A DNA stretch of 64,000 nt from Strongylocentrotus purpuratus (taxonomy: Eukaryota > Echinodermata > Echinoidea > Camarodonta > Strongylocentrotidae). This document shows positions 25,101-38,076 of this stretch, piece by piece; position 1 is the first letter of the stretch, and the number at the start of each line of letters is the position of its first letter. The notes beneath the pieces are model-generated. The model did not search any database and was not told the DNA's origin. It saw only the letters and a list, made by a program, of their open reading frames with translations. The translations under genes and the position numbers were made by a program. The stretch lies in contig NW_022145597.1 in NCBI RefSeq assembly GCF_000002235.5, positions 25,178,923-25,242,922 on the forward strand, read 5' to 3'.

Positions 25101-26225
25101 AGTATCATACTAATAATAATATATGTAATAAAAAAGTAATCAACAAAGCAATAATAATGAATATAATACATGTAATAAGAAATAATGAAGATAAGAAACA
25201 TAGCGATGAAAAAAAAATCGAAAATTTCGATCTAATTCAAAATCTATATTAAAGCATTGCTTACTAGAACCTGTGGATTCTTTACAAAGCATTTACAAAT
25301 TATGTATAGAGCCTATGAAAATAAAAGAATTCAATACTCAATACGTATACATTGAATGCTAATAAAGACATTTCGGAGTTTGACGGCGTTTCTATGTGGT
25401 GTGCGAAAGATTTATTCTACCACACAAAACTGTTTACCAATCAGTCATTTACTGCTCTCACGTGTGTACAACTCTTCATTAAGCTGATCAGCACGCGTTG
25501 GTTCTGTCTGCCAATTTAACCTGACTCGTGAGAGACGAAAGCAATTAGCCATGCACCGTTTTCCTACCATGAATTGTGATGGATAGTACAAAAATTGTCT
25601 CGAACCAGTAATATTAGCAAAGGTTTATATTGACTGACATAAAGAAATATCCATGATCTATTCGAATAGCCATTCGAATCATTCTTTCACTGTCCCTTAA
25701 TTTGTCAATGAAATATTTAATGAAGAAATGAAGTGAAGAAATAAATCAAAAACTAAATAAATAAATATTTGCTCTGTATGTAAGACATTTCATTCCAAGT
25801 TTCTTTTACGCTCCAATCGCACGAAAAGAACATCATGTAACAATCGATGACTTACCTTGAGAGAGAGCAGAACAGCGAAGCTAGTCAGATGAGTGCTGTT
25901 GCACACAACCGAATCAGAGTCGACAGAGACCACCTGGATTCCAGCAGTTGACCAAACACTATCGTAAATAAATATGTCACAAAATCATACACAAGCGTAC
26001 AATAAATACAACTATTAAAATTCATAAAACACTCTTGGTAACTTGTAGAACCATACGATGCATCATCATGGGTGTTTTGAATATAATCATTTAACTCTTA
26101 TTGTACATTTTAGTATTGGATTAGACATTTATTTTGAAACCTCCAAATAAATATATCTAAAAAATCGGATTATAAACGAATTTATGAGAGGTTCATGTGT
26201 ATAAAAAGACCTCCCCCCCCCAAAA

Positions 26226-26256
<31 letters not shown>

Positions 26257-29200
26257 TATACAAAATACATAAATAAATAAATTAATTAGTTAATTAATTT
26301 TAAAAAATTATGTATATAGGCATATTAAAATTATAAGTCAAGACTTCTGTTTGTAATGCAATTTAGCCGATTGGTTTATTATTACAGCTCAAAATTTCGA
26401 CGTATCATTACGTCTTACGAAAATGCTCAAATGCAAATCGGGCACGTGACTCGTCATTTCAGTCCATGTATACAATTTAGAATCGCTTCTGATTACCTGT
26501 CGGTGACCTGGTAAGCACAGTACACCCCATTGAAACCGTCCTGTAGAAAAATAAATGAAAATATAAAAAGCACAGAAAAGAGAAAGGTAAAAAACTTTTT
26601 AACTTCGGGCTTATTGTTCATGTTACCAGGTAAGGTGGATACATCAAAGTACATTTTGGAGTATAGATGGACTGTTCCGCTGTAAGGAGCTGACACTAAA
26701 TCATATGTTAATGTAATTAAGCAAGGTTTGATAAACAAAAATAAATGAAAAAAGACAAGATAGTGATGATGATAATAGTAGTACAAGCAGCAGCAGCAGC
26801 AACCGTATTAGGAGTAGAAGTACTAGCAATAATAATAATGATCATAATAATATTAATGCTAATCATGATAACAACATCAAGAATATAATAAATATGATAT
26901 TTTAACAATAATAATTATTATGTTAAAGATGGTGATGATCGTGCTCATTTTTAGAATGATGAAAATGTATAACTAAAAAGGGTAGAAATCATCTTAAAAT
27001 ACTAGATCTTCATTTTAGAAGGCTTCCATGCATCATTGACACCTACTTTATCTTACTTTTCATTATGCCTATAAGTCTGATTTTTGCTCGACAAGTATTT
27101 TGAAGGAGTTGAAAAGTACTTGATAACGAATCATGTAACTATTGTTATACAAATTTTACGTAATGGTCAATATTTGGCATGTCTCTGGTCAATCGGCATT
27201 ATTCAGCAATCCAATTAGTCAGTGTAATGTCATATTTTTTTTTTGTTCTTTCTGGTATCGGTCTCGATTACCCTCCTTCGCGATGTTTTGTAGAAAGTGG
27301 AGAGCCCTGTGTCTGCGCACCTAACATTTCTCTCGAAATTAATTTTCTATTGTATTCCTCTTGTCCTGGATTTCATTTCATTCCTTATGTTGCAGGGAAT
27401 ATATGTTTTTTATTTTGTGGATTCGCCACAGAACAATATAATTTTCAAAAGAAAAGGCGGCCTTGTCATTTTGAAATCGCAAGACAAAGATTCCCATGTC
27501 TACGCACGCATTCACTCTTCATTTAGAAAAATTGGTCCAATCTTGCTAATAGTCAAATGCACTGTACATGAGTTTGTGGTGCCCAATGTTTAGCTGTTAT
27601 TAGTCATATTTCGAATATAAGGGCATTTGAAGAGCCATTCTTTTCAGGTGACTTTTTAATTCTATTAAGCTTTTTTCAATACTAACAAAGAACATGTACA
27701 AAGAATTAAAAAGCCCGCGAAATGTTTTTCGCTTTTTACAAAACTGAACCTTCCCTTTAACCAAGTAGCTATAGTGTTGCCTCACCGTTGGGGGAAAACC
27801 TTCGGTAGACTCCACCATGAAGATTATTTGCACAGAACCATTGGAGAGATTGATGGTCGTGTTGCCGTCAATGAGTTCGATCTTGATCACTGAGCTGATG
27901 ATGCTGACAATGTTGTTCTCGTCTGCGTTGTCGGAGAGCTCGACACTTTCCGCGCCACCTGGTAAGTCCCCCCATTCTGTGTAGGCGTAGTGGACGGTCA
28001 CTATTTGGTAGAGATGAGACAGAGAGGGAGAGTATCACACACCGCGTATCAAGATTCTAGACCTCTGATTAATAAAAACTGCAGACATGAAGTTGACCAT
28101 TGACAGCTAGCCGGTATGAGCGAAAGATATTGACATATATCTGCGCAAGCGTACAGTGCAAGGACAAACATGCACAGGAAGTTAACAATAGATACGCGAA
28201 CTGCCCTGCTTAGAAATTAACACATATTGCCATGCATATTTTGTCATAATATCGTTTTTATGAATCTTCATGACGGATGCGGTAAAAAAAAAAATACCGA
28301 CAACCTTTTTTCGAGTCACGGTTAAAAGTATAGCCTGTCGGTGATCTCGAGTCAACTCTATGCCCTTCGACATCGTCTCGGGGCAGAGTACAGTTTTGAG
28401 ATCACCATACCAATCGTTTCAACCAATATCCCTCAAAGCATACAATATTTGTAAATGTTGATACGTTAGTATTACTGTCAAAGCGAATCTAATAGATCGA
28501 TTCTAGGCCGTTCGAGGTCATTAAACCATCTCACAACTTCAGTGTAATAATAATAATAATAATAATAATAATAGGCATTTGTTTAGCGCCGTCTAGAAAT
28601 TATATTCCTAGGCGCACTTATTATTACCCCGGCTTGAGCCTCGCTGCCACTACAGCGCTCCAGCATTTCAAGGAACTAATTCCTGCCAGGTACCCATTGA
28701 CCTCACCTGGGTCGAGTGTGGCAAATGAAGATTAATGACTTGCCAAACGACATTAGTGCCGTGTCGAGGATCGAACTAGGACCTTTGAATTTTAAGTCAT
28801 GTGCTTAAACCACTCGACTACGACACTTTTATACCCTTGATTACAGCACACGATTTGGTAGGTAATAATAATGGACGCTTCTACACTTAAACCCGTCAAG
28901 CATGGCGCTCGTGGCGCTCAAGGTAGCGAGGAATTGATTTGTGTTCATGCACCTACCATTTCCATCATTCACTGAACCAAACTGGAACGTGAATGTTGAG
29001 CCGCACTGCTGGTTTCCAGACGAAAGGTCCACTCGAGCTTTCTTAGACACCGCGCTGCCACAGCCCTATATATGAAGAAAATAAATAGTTAAAGAGAAGA
29101 TTGAGTTCTGGGAAGAGGTGGAAAATAATTTGTGATCGTAATAATTATTATTATGCAAGTGTGGAAGATCATCAGATAAGACATGTTCCCTGAAAAGCAT

Positions 29201-32200
29201 GAGTCACTCTTCAAATGCCTTTATATTCTAAGTATGGCAGTAACATCGTAAAACTCGGGGGTAGGATATTTACGCCACGTGTTCATGTAGTCCCATATAC
29301 ATCTTTCTGTGTACAGTGTTTGTAACTTTACCAAGACCTAGCCAAATTTCTTATCATTTCGATGATTCTAGAACCTTGCAATACATACCAATACTTATAT
29401 GCTAGATGATCAACCTTTACTGGTCGATTCCACACCGTTTCTTTCACAATGCGATCGCATGACCAGAACTCAACTTCATCTTTAAGATAAAAGGCAGTGG
29501 GGGATCTATGGGGCCCCAGGGCACAAAAGCTTCTCGGCGATCTCGATATTTTACAATGCCGCTCGAAGTCGTCTCGGTGGCACGGTACAAATTTGACATA
29601 AGCCTGGGCAATAGTTGTTATCGTGTACCTCAAAGCAGTCGATATTTGTATATTTACCAGTGTAGTCAGTTGTGCCGATGATAATGACATACTATGATCA
29701 GGTTCTGTTGATGGTGGTGAATAAGTATAAGTCGGTGTTGTAGGATCCGGTGTTGATGGTTTTGTAGCTTGGTCCGATGTTTGTGATATTGTTGTGGGAA
29801 TGGTTGTTGATGGTTGTTGTGTAGTATGGTCGGTGGTTGACCGTTGTAGTGTCGTACCTACCATCTCATCAACTGGCGTTGTTGTAGAAATGTAAGATTC
29901 CCCTGCTGTTGTGACTGTAGTAGGGTCCTGTAATGACAGTGAATGTGTGGTACACTAAGTGCTGTTTGATACTGACTAGTTAAAGCAAAGTTTGATAAGA
30001 AATGTATGGTCAGATGAAATACACTGTCGCTCATATAGTTGGAATATTTTAGTTTTTCCCCAATTTATGGAATTATTTTAAAAATAATTTAAAAATAATA
30101 GATCTAGATAATAGTCATAGTCAAGGCATGGGCACACAAAGGATTTTTTATGTTGGGAACCGGGGTAAAATGCAATAAACTATTGAAAATTTATTGCATT
30201 CTCTTATTGTATTCCCGCTGCGTACAGTCATGGTTCAGTGACAGAGCAATGGCCTCGTAACTGTGAGGCCCCAGGGTCAAAACCGTGTCGATGTGCTATA
30301 TTAGTGCCCTTTTGTGGGGCATTAATCCTCATAACCGTCATTTATGACTTAAGGGCGTAGGACCCCTAGTTGATAAGCATAATAGCATACACATACTTTA
30401 GCAGTCACGCAAAACACACATTGGCTAATTATTATTCAATAAAATCTGAGAATGTATACTATTATCTAGATCTATTATTTTTAAATTATTTTTAAAATAA
30501 TTCCATAAATTGGGGGAAAACATAAATATTCCAACTATATGAGCGACAGTGTATGATGATAAAAGGTTATGGTGCAAACAAGTTTATCAGTCTTGTACTT
30601 GAGTGTACCACTCACCTAAAAAAAAAAAAATTACAGCTTGGATAAATAAATCAACCTCAACAAGTTTCACCCGCCGGAATTTTATGGGCGAACGGATAAT
30701 GAGTATCAAGGAAATAAAGACGGTACTCACGGAGCCCAGTTCGGACCTGGGTTCCAAGCGGGCCACTTTACATGAGAGCTCTTCTTCTTCTTCTTGATTT
30801 GATTTTGTTTGGCAGTCAGTCACAGTTGACTATTTTTGACACACACTATTTGCCACACACTATCTTGTTGGCTTGTCGAATAGTCTACTCACAAGTCGTT
30901 TTTTAGTATTTGTAAGTGTATTTAAACTGGCATTATATATTTTTAGAGAAGTAATGTTTCAAGCTCATGTTTTGAGTAAGGTATAACGACATTGAACTAC
31001 TTATTTAGATAAAACAATTTACAAGGTGATTGGTACACAATGATTAGTCAGCTTTAGTCAACTTTATGGTATAAAAATACCTCAGTTGTGAAAATGTAAA
31101 ATATTTACGTGAGCTCATGTTAAACTTAGTCCGGTGTAGAATTAGAATGCTTACGACATACCTGTTACGAGGAATAGTCTTGTAAGTAAATCGAAATTTC
31201 ATGGATCAAACTTTTTTCATAATTTTCACATTTCGTGAATTGAAAAAATATAAAGTTATTTAAATGTATATCAGATTTTTTGGTTGGTTATTGTTGTAAT
31301 TTCTGAAAACTAGTGTCGGTCTATTTTTAATTCACCTCCAATGTGAAAAAAAAGAGTTTGTATTATTTACTGATATTTAGATTTTAAAATGTACTGATAT
31401 TTAAATTGTTATATTTACTGGCGAAGTGGAGGTTGTATGATCAGTCGTCGTTGGATGTGATGTACTCGTGTCAGGTGCATTGGTGGTAGTAGTAACGGGG
31501 CCGTCTGTTGTTGGTGAGACGGTTGACGTCGTTCCCTTATCGTTGCAAGGAAACCCCGAATCAGATATCGTCGATCCGTCAGGTGGTTGGTTTAATCCAG
31601 TACTCGTTGTTGCATGAAATAGAAGACAAGAACTGCCTCCCCACGAACCACCAAGAAAATAGTGATCGAAGGTAGCGTCGAATAGTAAATTTGTTGAGTT
31701 TCCTTCTGGAACCAGTCCTAAAAACAATTTTTTTAAATTAAGAAAACAAACCCGCATTCACTGTATTTCATGAACACCTTGTTATCTGCAATAACTGGTG
31801 TATTCTATTGGAATAGCAAAACCCTTGCAGTTAATGCATTATTAGTAGTCATACTTTCAATTCAAATTTACTCTTTCATGACATCTTTAAAAATGCGTTT
31901 AATGTGTTGTGTTTTTAGAAAAAGTTAAAACTCAAGTAACATATTAAATGTAGGTATTGCCAGCCAACTTCGCAAAATTAGCAATCTCATTGATTTTTCT
32001 TTCACTTTTGTGCTATATTGATTGAAAACGTAGTCCATAATTTAAAAGGCGATTTTGCTCATTCCATTTAATTTTAGAAGCATGTTATTTCATATTTATG
32101 TCATACAAAATTGTATAACAGACTTTCAATTCAGTCGTGTAAAAAGTTGAAGGAGCTTTCCCATTCACGCCGGACAGACTGCAGCCGGGATTTAACCATT

Positions 32201-35200
32201 CAATTTTAGTGTTTAGGCATGCACTTTTGAAATTTGTTCGATATAATCTTTGTTCTACGTTATAATATTAAGTGATTTATTGTTTTCCTTTCTGCGTGTC
32301 TGAAATTTCCATGAAGAAATTAATTTAAAACGTGATTTGTCAGCATGTAGCTCTCATTACACCGATAATAGTCGTCAGGGAAGGGGTCACTGTGCTCTTT
32401 GTGGCTTGTCGTGAAAATTATCACGATAAAAAATAAACTATGAGCAATCAAGGGCAGTAAGGGAAATGTAAAGAACGGCATTACAACCACTGAATAAAAC
32501 TATTTTGGGTAGGGCCAAAATTAAATACCTATAATATTATCCCCCTGGGTACAAGTTTATTATGAAAGACAATACAAATGAACTATACAAAGTAAAAAAG
32601 TAAATAAATGAAGGAATACCAAACATAAAAACTTGTTTATGAAGTTACTGAACAGAAATAATAAAAATAGAAGAATGTGTAGGAGAAAAATAAGAATAGT
32701 GTTTATTGTGAAATGAAATAAAAGTGGAAAGAAAATTTGAATTAATTGTCGAAAAGCAAGCGTCACGTTTTTAGAAGAAAAAAACTATGAATCATATTCT
32801 AAATTGAATGATCAACATAGGAAAGAAGCTGCCCGTTGACAAAAATGAAAACTGGATAAGGCTAAAAAAAAATCCATCTTCCAGTCAACCTCTGTGAAAT
32901 TAAATGACGATAACCCATTTCGAAATCGAATGAAACCTGTCCTGTCATGCCTAATTTGACATTTATAGCGACATGGTGACAGAAAATAAGATCGAGTGAA
33001 TAAAGTACAAAATTGAAGCATGGGAGCAATAAGCGACCAAATTTGCGGGAACTTGAACGATCGTTTATGAAATGGACTGTTGATTTGACGAATTCGGCCG
33101 GAAGTTATTATATTGAAGTTATTAAAAGAGTAAAATTAATTGTATTATTGATTAGATGGGTTAGACCTAGACGTTGAGCTTGTGCTTGTCAGCTTGATAT
33201 AGGATCTAGTATCACGAATTTTAATCACTAATGCATCAAGCATATATTAATAATGAACGAAGACGGAGAATAATCACAATCTCTTTCAATAGCTGTCAAC
33301 ATAACTATCAAAATTAATTGTAAAATCTGTTTTTGAAATTTAGATTAAAAATGTAGCAAATGATAATTATTCAAAAGAGAAAGTGAAAAAAAAAGACTAC
33401 GGAAAAGCACCTGAATAACAATAATCCCTGTCTATATCATGTTATATCTGTACAAAGTGATCACAAGCAGTAGTATTGCTATATTGCACAAAGCGAGCTG
33501 ACCAGTGTTCTCTCCTTCCAACTTACAGATCTTGTACAGATGTATAGGTGTCATATGAGAATAGCTGCATGCAACTATTTTCTATTCACTTTAATATATC
33601 CCACAAGTTGTAGATTTCTTACTTGATGGACACCGGGAAAGAAGGGATACGATGTAAAGGAAGTGGTCGGATAGACAGAATAAAGTGGAAAGGGAACAAA
33701 GGGTGATTGGGAGGAGGGGTAGAGAGCAATGGATAATCACAAAAGGGAGAGTAGGGAAGTGATTGGGACATTGAAAGGAAAGGGGGGATGAGGGGAGTGA
33801 AGAATGGTTATGGGAAAGAATGCATAATATGAAATAGGAAAAGAGGAGGAGGAGGCTGAAATCGGGAGGAAGGAGTTAGAGGGAGGATTGCCAGAGCAGG
33901 ATGATGGGATAACGGAAAGATAAGCCATGGTGGTAAGGGGAGACCGTGTAAATAAGAATGGAAAGGAAATGGATTTAGAAGACAAAATAGGAATGACTGG
34001 GTAAGAGAGCCACATGGGGAAGGGGTGGAAGGGTGTAGGGAAGGAGAGGGAAGGAAATGGAGAAAGTAGGTAATATGAGAGGGACGGTGGAGAATGAAGC
34101 GAAGAGTGGAGGATGTGGAAAAGTGGTCGGGAAGCAGGGGAAAGGGAAATAAAATGAATGAAGGGTAGGGAGAGAAAAGGGAGAAAGAATGACAGGGAAT
34201 GTGAAGATTGTAAAAGGTAATACAAAGTTATGGTTTGGGGTCATAAATTTGGTTCAAATGATCATATTGGAAGCATATGTGACCCTACAATATTCAGTGA
34301 TCGTTGTCGCGGTTGAAATCGAGACTAAAGTTATGAAATTGTAAATAATAAGCTCTTTATGTTGTATCGCTCCCTCTCAAGGTCAAGATATTAAGAAGTT
34401 TCTTGACTAAAATCGACCGATTAGCTATTCCCGTTTGGAAATTATATATCACAGCTACATATTCTGAGATTTTCATGGTCGTAGCTACCATTTTTTTCAT
34501 ATTCATTTTCATATTCATATTTATTTCATTTCCAACAGAAAGGTAAACAAAGATATTACATTTGATTTCATACATAATTCATTTTTTCAAGACTATACAA
34601 ATAAACTTTGCACATAATAAAATTATTACAAGAATTTCTTAATTTCTGAGGAAATGGGGGGATCCACTAAAAAGCAGTGCTTGTAGGTTGTGGATCCCCC
34701 TTCACCATAGAGTGGTGAAGTCGACAACAAATGTCGAAAACCAAGTGAATATATGTTAAGTATTGGCTGAGATAATGACCATCTGAATGAATATATTTCC
34801 TATAGGAACTCAGTGCTATATGCTCTGGTTCCTAATGGTTAGGAGCCAGAGCATATAACACTGAGTTCTCAAATATTGAGAAATTCTAAAAATAGATCTT
34901 TATGACGTCACAGCTTCGGTACTCTATTGTATGGCCGTAGGCGCTATTTGAAATTTATCAAATTTTACCGGGAGCACCGGTAAATTTTTATATTCAATTT
35001 TTCTCGAAAGCAGAAGTGTTTTAGGGGCTAAATTTGTTAGTGCTTATAATACATCCACAGGGGCATCCAAATATATCAATATTGTAAAGATTCTCTATCC
35101 ACCTAATTTTCAAAATTTCGCAAAACTTTGTATAACCCTTAAAGGTGAGAGAAGGGAGAGAGAGGATGGAAAAAAAGATTGGAACAAACGGAAGCATTGG

Positions 35201-38040
35201 GGAGAGGAGAGGAGAGGAAAAAGGGTAATCTGACAGCGAGAATGGAGGGGAGAAGAGAAGGGCCAAGAAAATGGATAGGGAGAGAATGAATGGGAGTGGA
35301 TACGAGAAAACAGAGGGAGGGGAAGTAGAAGAAGAGACAATGAACAGATAGCGGGGAATAAAAGAGGGGATATATTTTGGGAAGAGGGTGAAGAGGTAGA
35401 CGAGATGGAAAACAAGAGTTGTAGGAAGGAAGAAAGAGCAAAAATACGCTCTTTCAACTGATTCAAAATGTGGTTACTGGACAGATTGTACCACATGTAT
35501 ATATTGACAACCTGATTTTTTCAATTCAACCAGGTTCAACATAGAGAACCTTTATGAATTAGAGCCAACAGTCCACAACTTAATTCCATAATATGCCTAC
35601 ATCACCTGTGTATTCTACAGACACGACTGCATCGATCTGGATGTATTCAGGGGGGGCTGACCCTAGTGCAGCCCCAAAGCAGTACTGGGTAGAGTAGTTA
35701 GCTAGTAGGATAAAGGCCAGACTCCTACAGGTATAGGTGTCACACTGAACAATGCTGTTAGCTGCCTCCGTGGCATCCACAGTCGATGTATAAGTCCCTC
35801 CATTCCCGTCAAGTGAGGTGACCGTCACGGTAGCATTGGTGACCTGGATGGAGTCTCCTGAGCATTCTGGACACGCAGGGAATTTAGGCCGGCACGGATT
35901 TGGCCCAGTTTCTGTGAGGAAAATTAAAATTTATGAAACAAATTAAACATTCATGGGTTCATTCTTACAATGGTTTTAAGATTGGTATTATTAACTTGAT
36001 ATTATTATTATTAATTAATGATTCTTTTTCATTTCCATCATTGTTATCATTTTCATCATTATTACCATCATTGTAATTTTGATCGTTATCATTATCTTTA
36101 TTATTATTATCATTATCATTGATATTAACATAAATATTTTAATATTATTGCTCCTGTTATATATATTTTAATTCGGCACTTTCACATATCGAATATTATC
36201 AATATCATCATAGTTAACAAATATGATTTTCAAAATCAAAAACCTAATTGCATAATCCGTTAGGTAGCCTACCAGGTACACCCGTTGACTGCCAGGTAAG
36301 AACAGAGCAAAATTTATTTCATTTCTATAACCTAAATGGTCCTTCTACATATTGTATTGCATTCAGAGGACCGGTAAAAGTATGGCATGAAAGTGCAATT
36401 GTAAGAAATCAAAGAGATACAAGATATAATTTGGGAATCAATACTCGTACTTAAGCAGTGGCGTAATGAGCAAATTTTGTATAGGGGGCTGGGACAGTAT
36501 TTTATGACTCGCCATACAAACCCAATATAAACTATCAATCGTTTGAAAGGGGGGCTATACTCCGCCGCCCCCCCCCCATAAAAAAATTTGCATTTTCCTG
36601 TACAAAACTTAACGTCCTAAGTCAACCTCAGTGAATCACATCAGTGGCGGATCCAGGGAGGGGGCCCGCCCTTGGGGAAAAAATAGATAAAAACACGTTA
36701 ATTGTACCTTTTTTTGGTGACGGGCCCCCCTCCCTCAAGGGGGTGCGAATTTTCAAATTTTCGAGGGCAAAAAATGCATGAAAGGGGATTTGTATCTCAA
36801 GTCTGTGCTTGCACCCCATTCTCGGTAGGCAACGTCAAAACATCATTTAGACAATTTTTGCGGCTCTCCAACATTTAGGGACGAGCCCTTTGAAAAATTT
36901 ATTTCCGGGAAGAGAGCTCCCTATACAATCAACGATCCCGATTTTTTTTCGGAAAGACGCGCTATTGTCTCTTTATACAGTGCGTCCCAGAAGAAACGAA
37001 ACCGAGAATTATCGATGTTTTATCATAACTTAATCACATTTATAATTAATAAATGACACATATTTGGAAAGCTTAGATCCTCTTCTTTCATTTGATGCAA
37101 CTCATTATGATGCATATTTCACGCATGAATGATTAAAATCAATTTGAAGAGAGGAAACCGAAAAGTCGTTTGGCGGGCGGTATTTGAATTTCAAAGAGAA
37201 AATCACATTTCTAGAAAGTTGGGTTTTTGCCCTTTCATATGACACCTCAATCAGGAAAAATGAGCAAGAAATGACAAAGTTCTGTTTAAAGTAGCCCTTA
37301 CCTTACATAATTTTAGCAAACAAATTCGTTTTCACTGACTGCCTGCCGTAGCAAAAAGCAGAACTGACAAAAGACTTAACTCCGTTTCGTTGACAATCAG
37401 CCATGCATGAAGACTTTCGTCTACGGCTGATTGTCAACGAAACGGAGTTAAGTCTTTTTTGTTAATTTCGTTTGTTGATACGGCAGGGAGCCAGTGAAAA
37501 CGAATTCGTTTAATCAAATTATGGGAATGCAAGCACTACTTTAAACAAACAGAACTTTGTTATTCCTAGCTCATTTTTCCTGATTGAGGTGTCATATGAA
37601 AGGGCAGAAACTCAACTTTTTAGAAATGTGATTTTCTGTTAGAAATTCAGATATCGTCCGCCAAATGAGTTTTTTTTTGTTTTCCTCTCTTCAAATGGAT
37701 TTTAATCACTCATGCCTTAAATATGCATTATTATGAGTTGCATCAACTGAAAGAGGAGGATCTAAGCTTTCCAAATATGTGTCATTTATCAATTATAATC
37801 GTGATTAAGTTATGGCTATACTCCCTCCCCCCGTAAAAAACCTTTGCATTTTCCTGAACAAAACTTAACGTCCTAAGTCAACCTCAGTGAATCACATCAG
37901 TGACGGATCCAGGGAGGGGGCCCGCCCTTGGGGAAAAAATAGGTAAAAACACGTTAATTGTACCTTTTTTTGGTGACGGGCCCCCCTCCCTCAAGGGGGT
38001 GAGAATTTTCAAATTTTCGAGGGCAAAAAATAGTACTCAC

Positions 38041-38076
<36 letters not shown>

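Noticed and set aside
33737-35496. Minus-strand frames rich in Ser, Phe and Pro
   Set aside because: Reverse translation of plus-strand polypurine blocks inside intron 3; no splice support.
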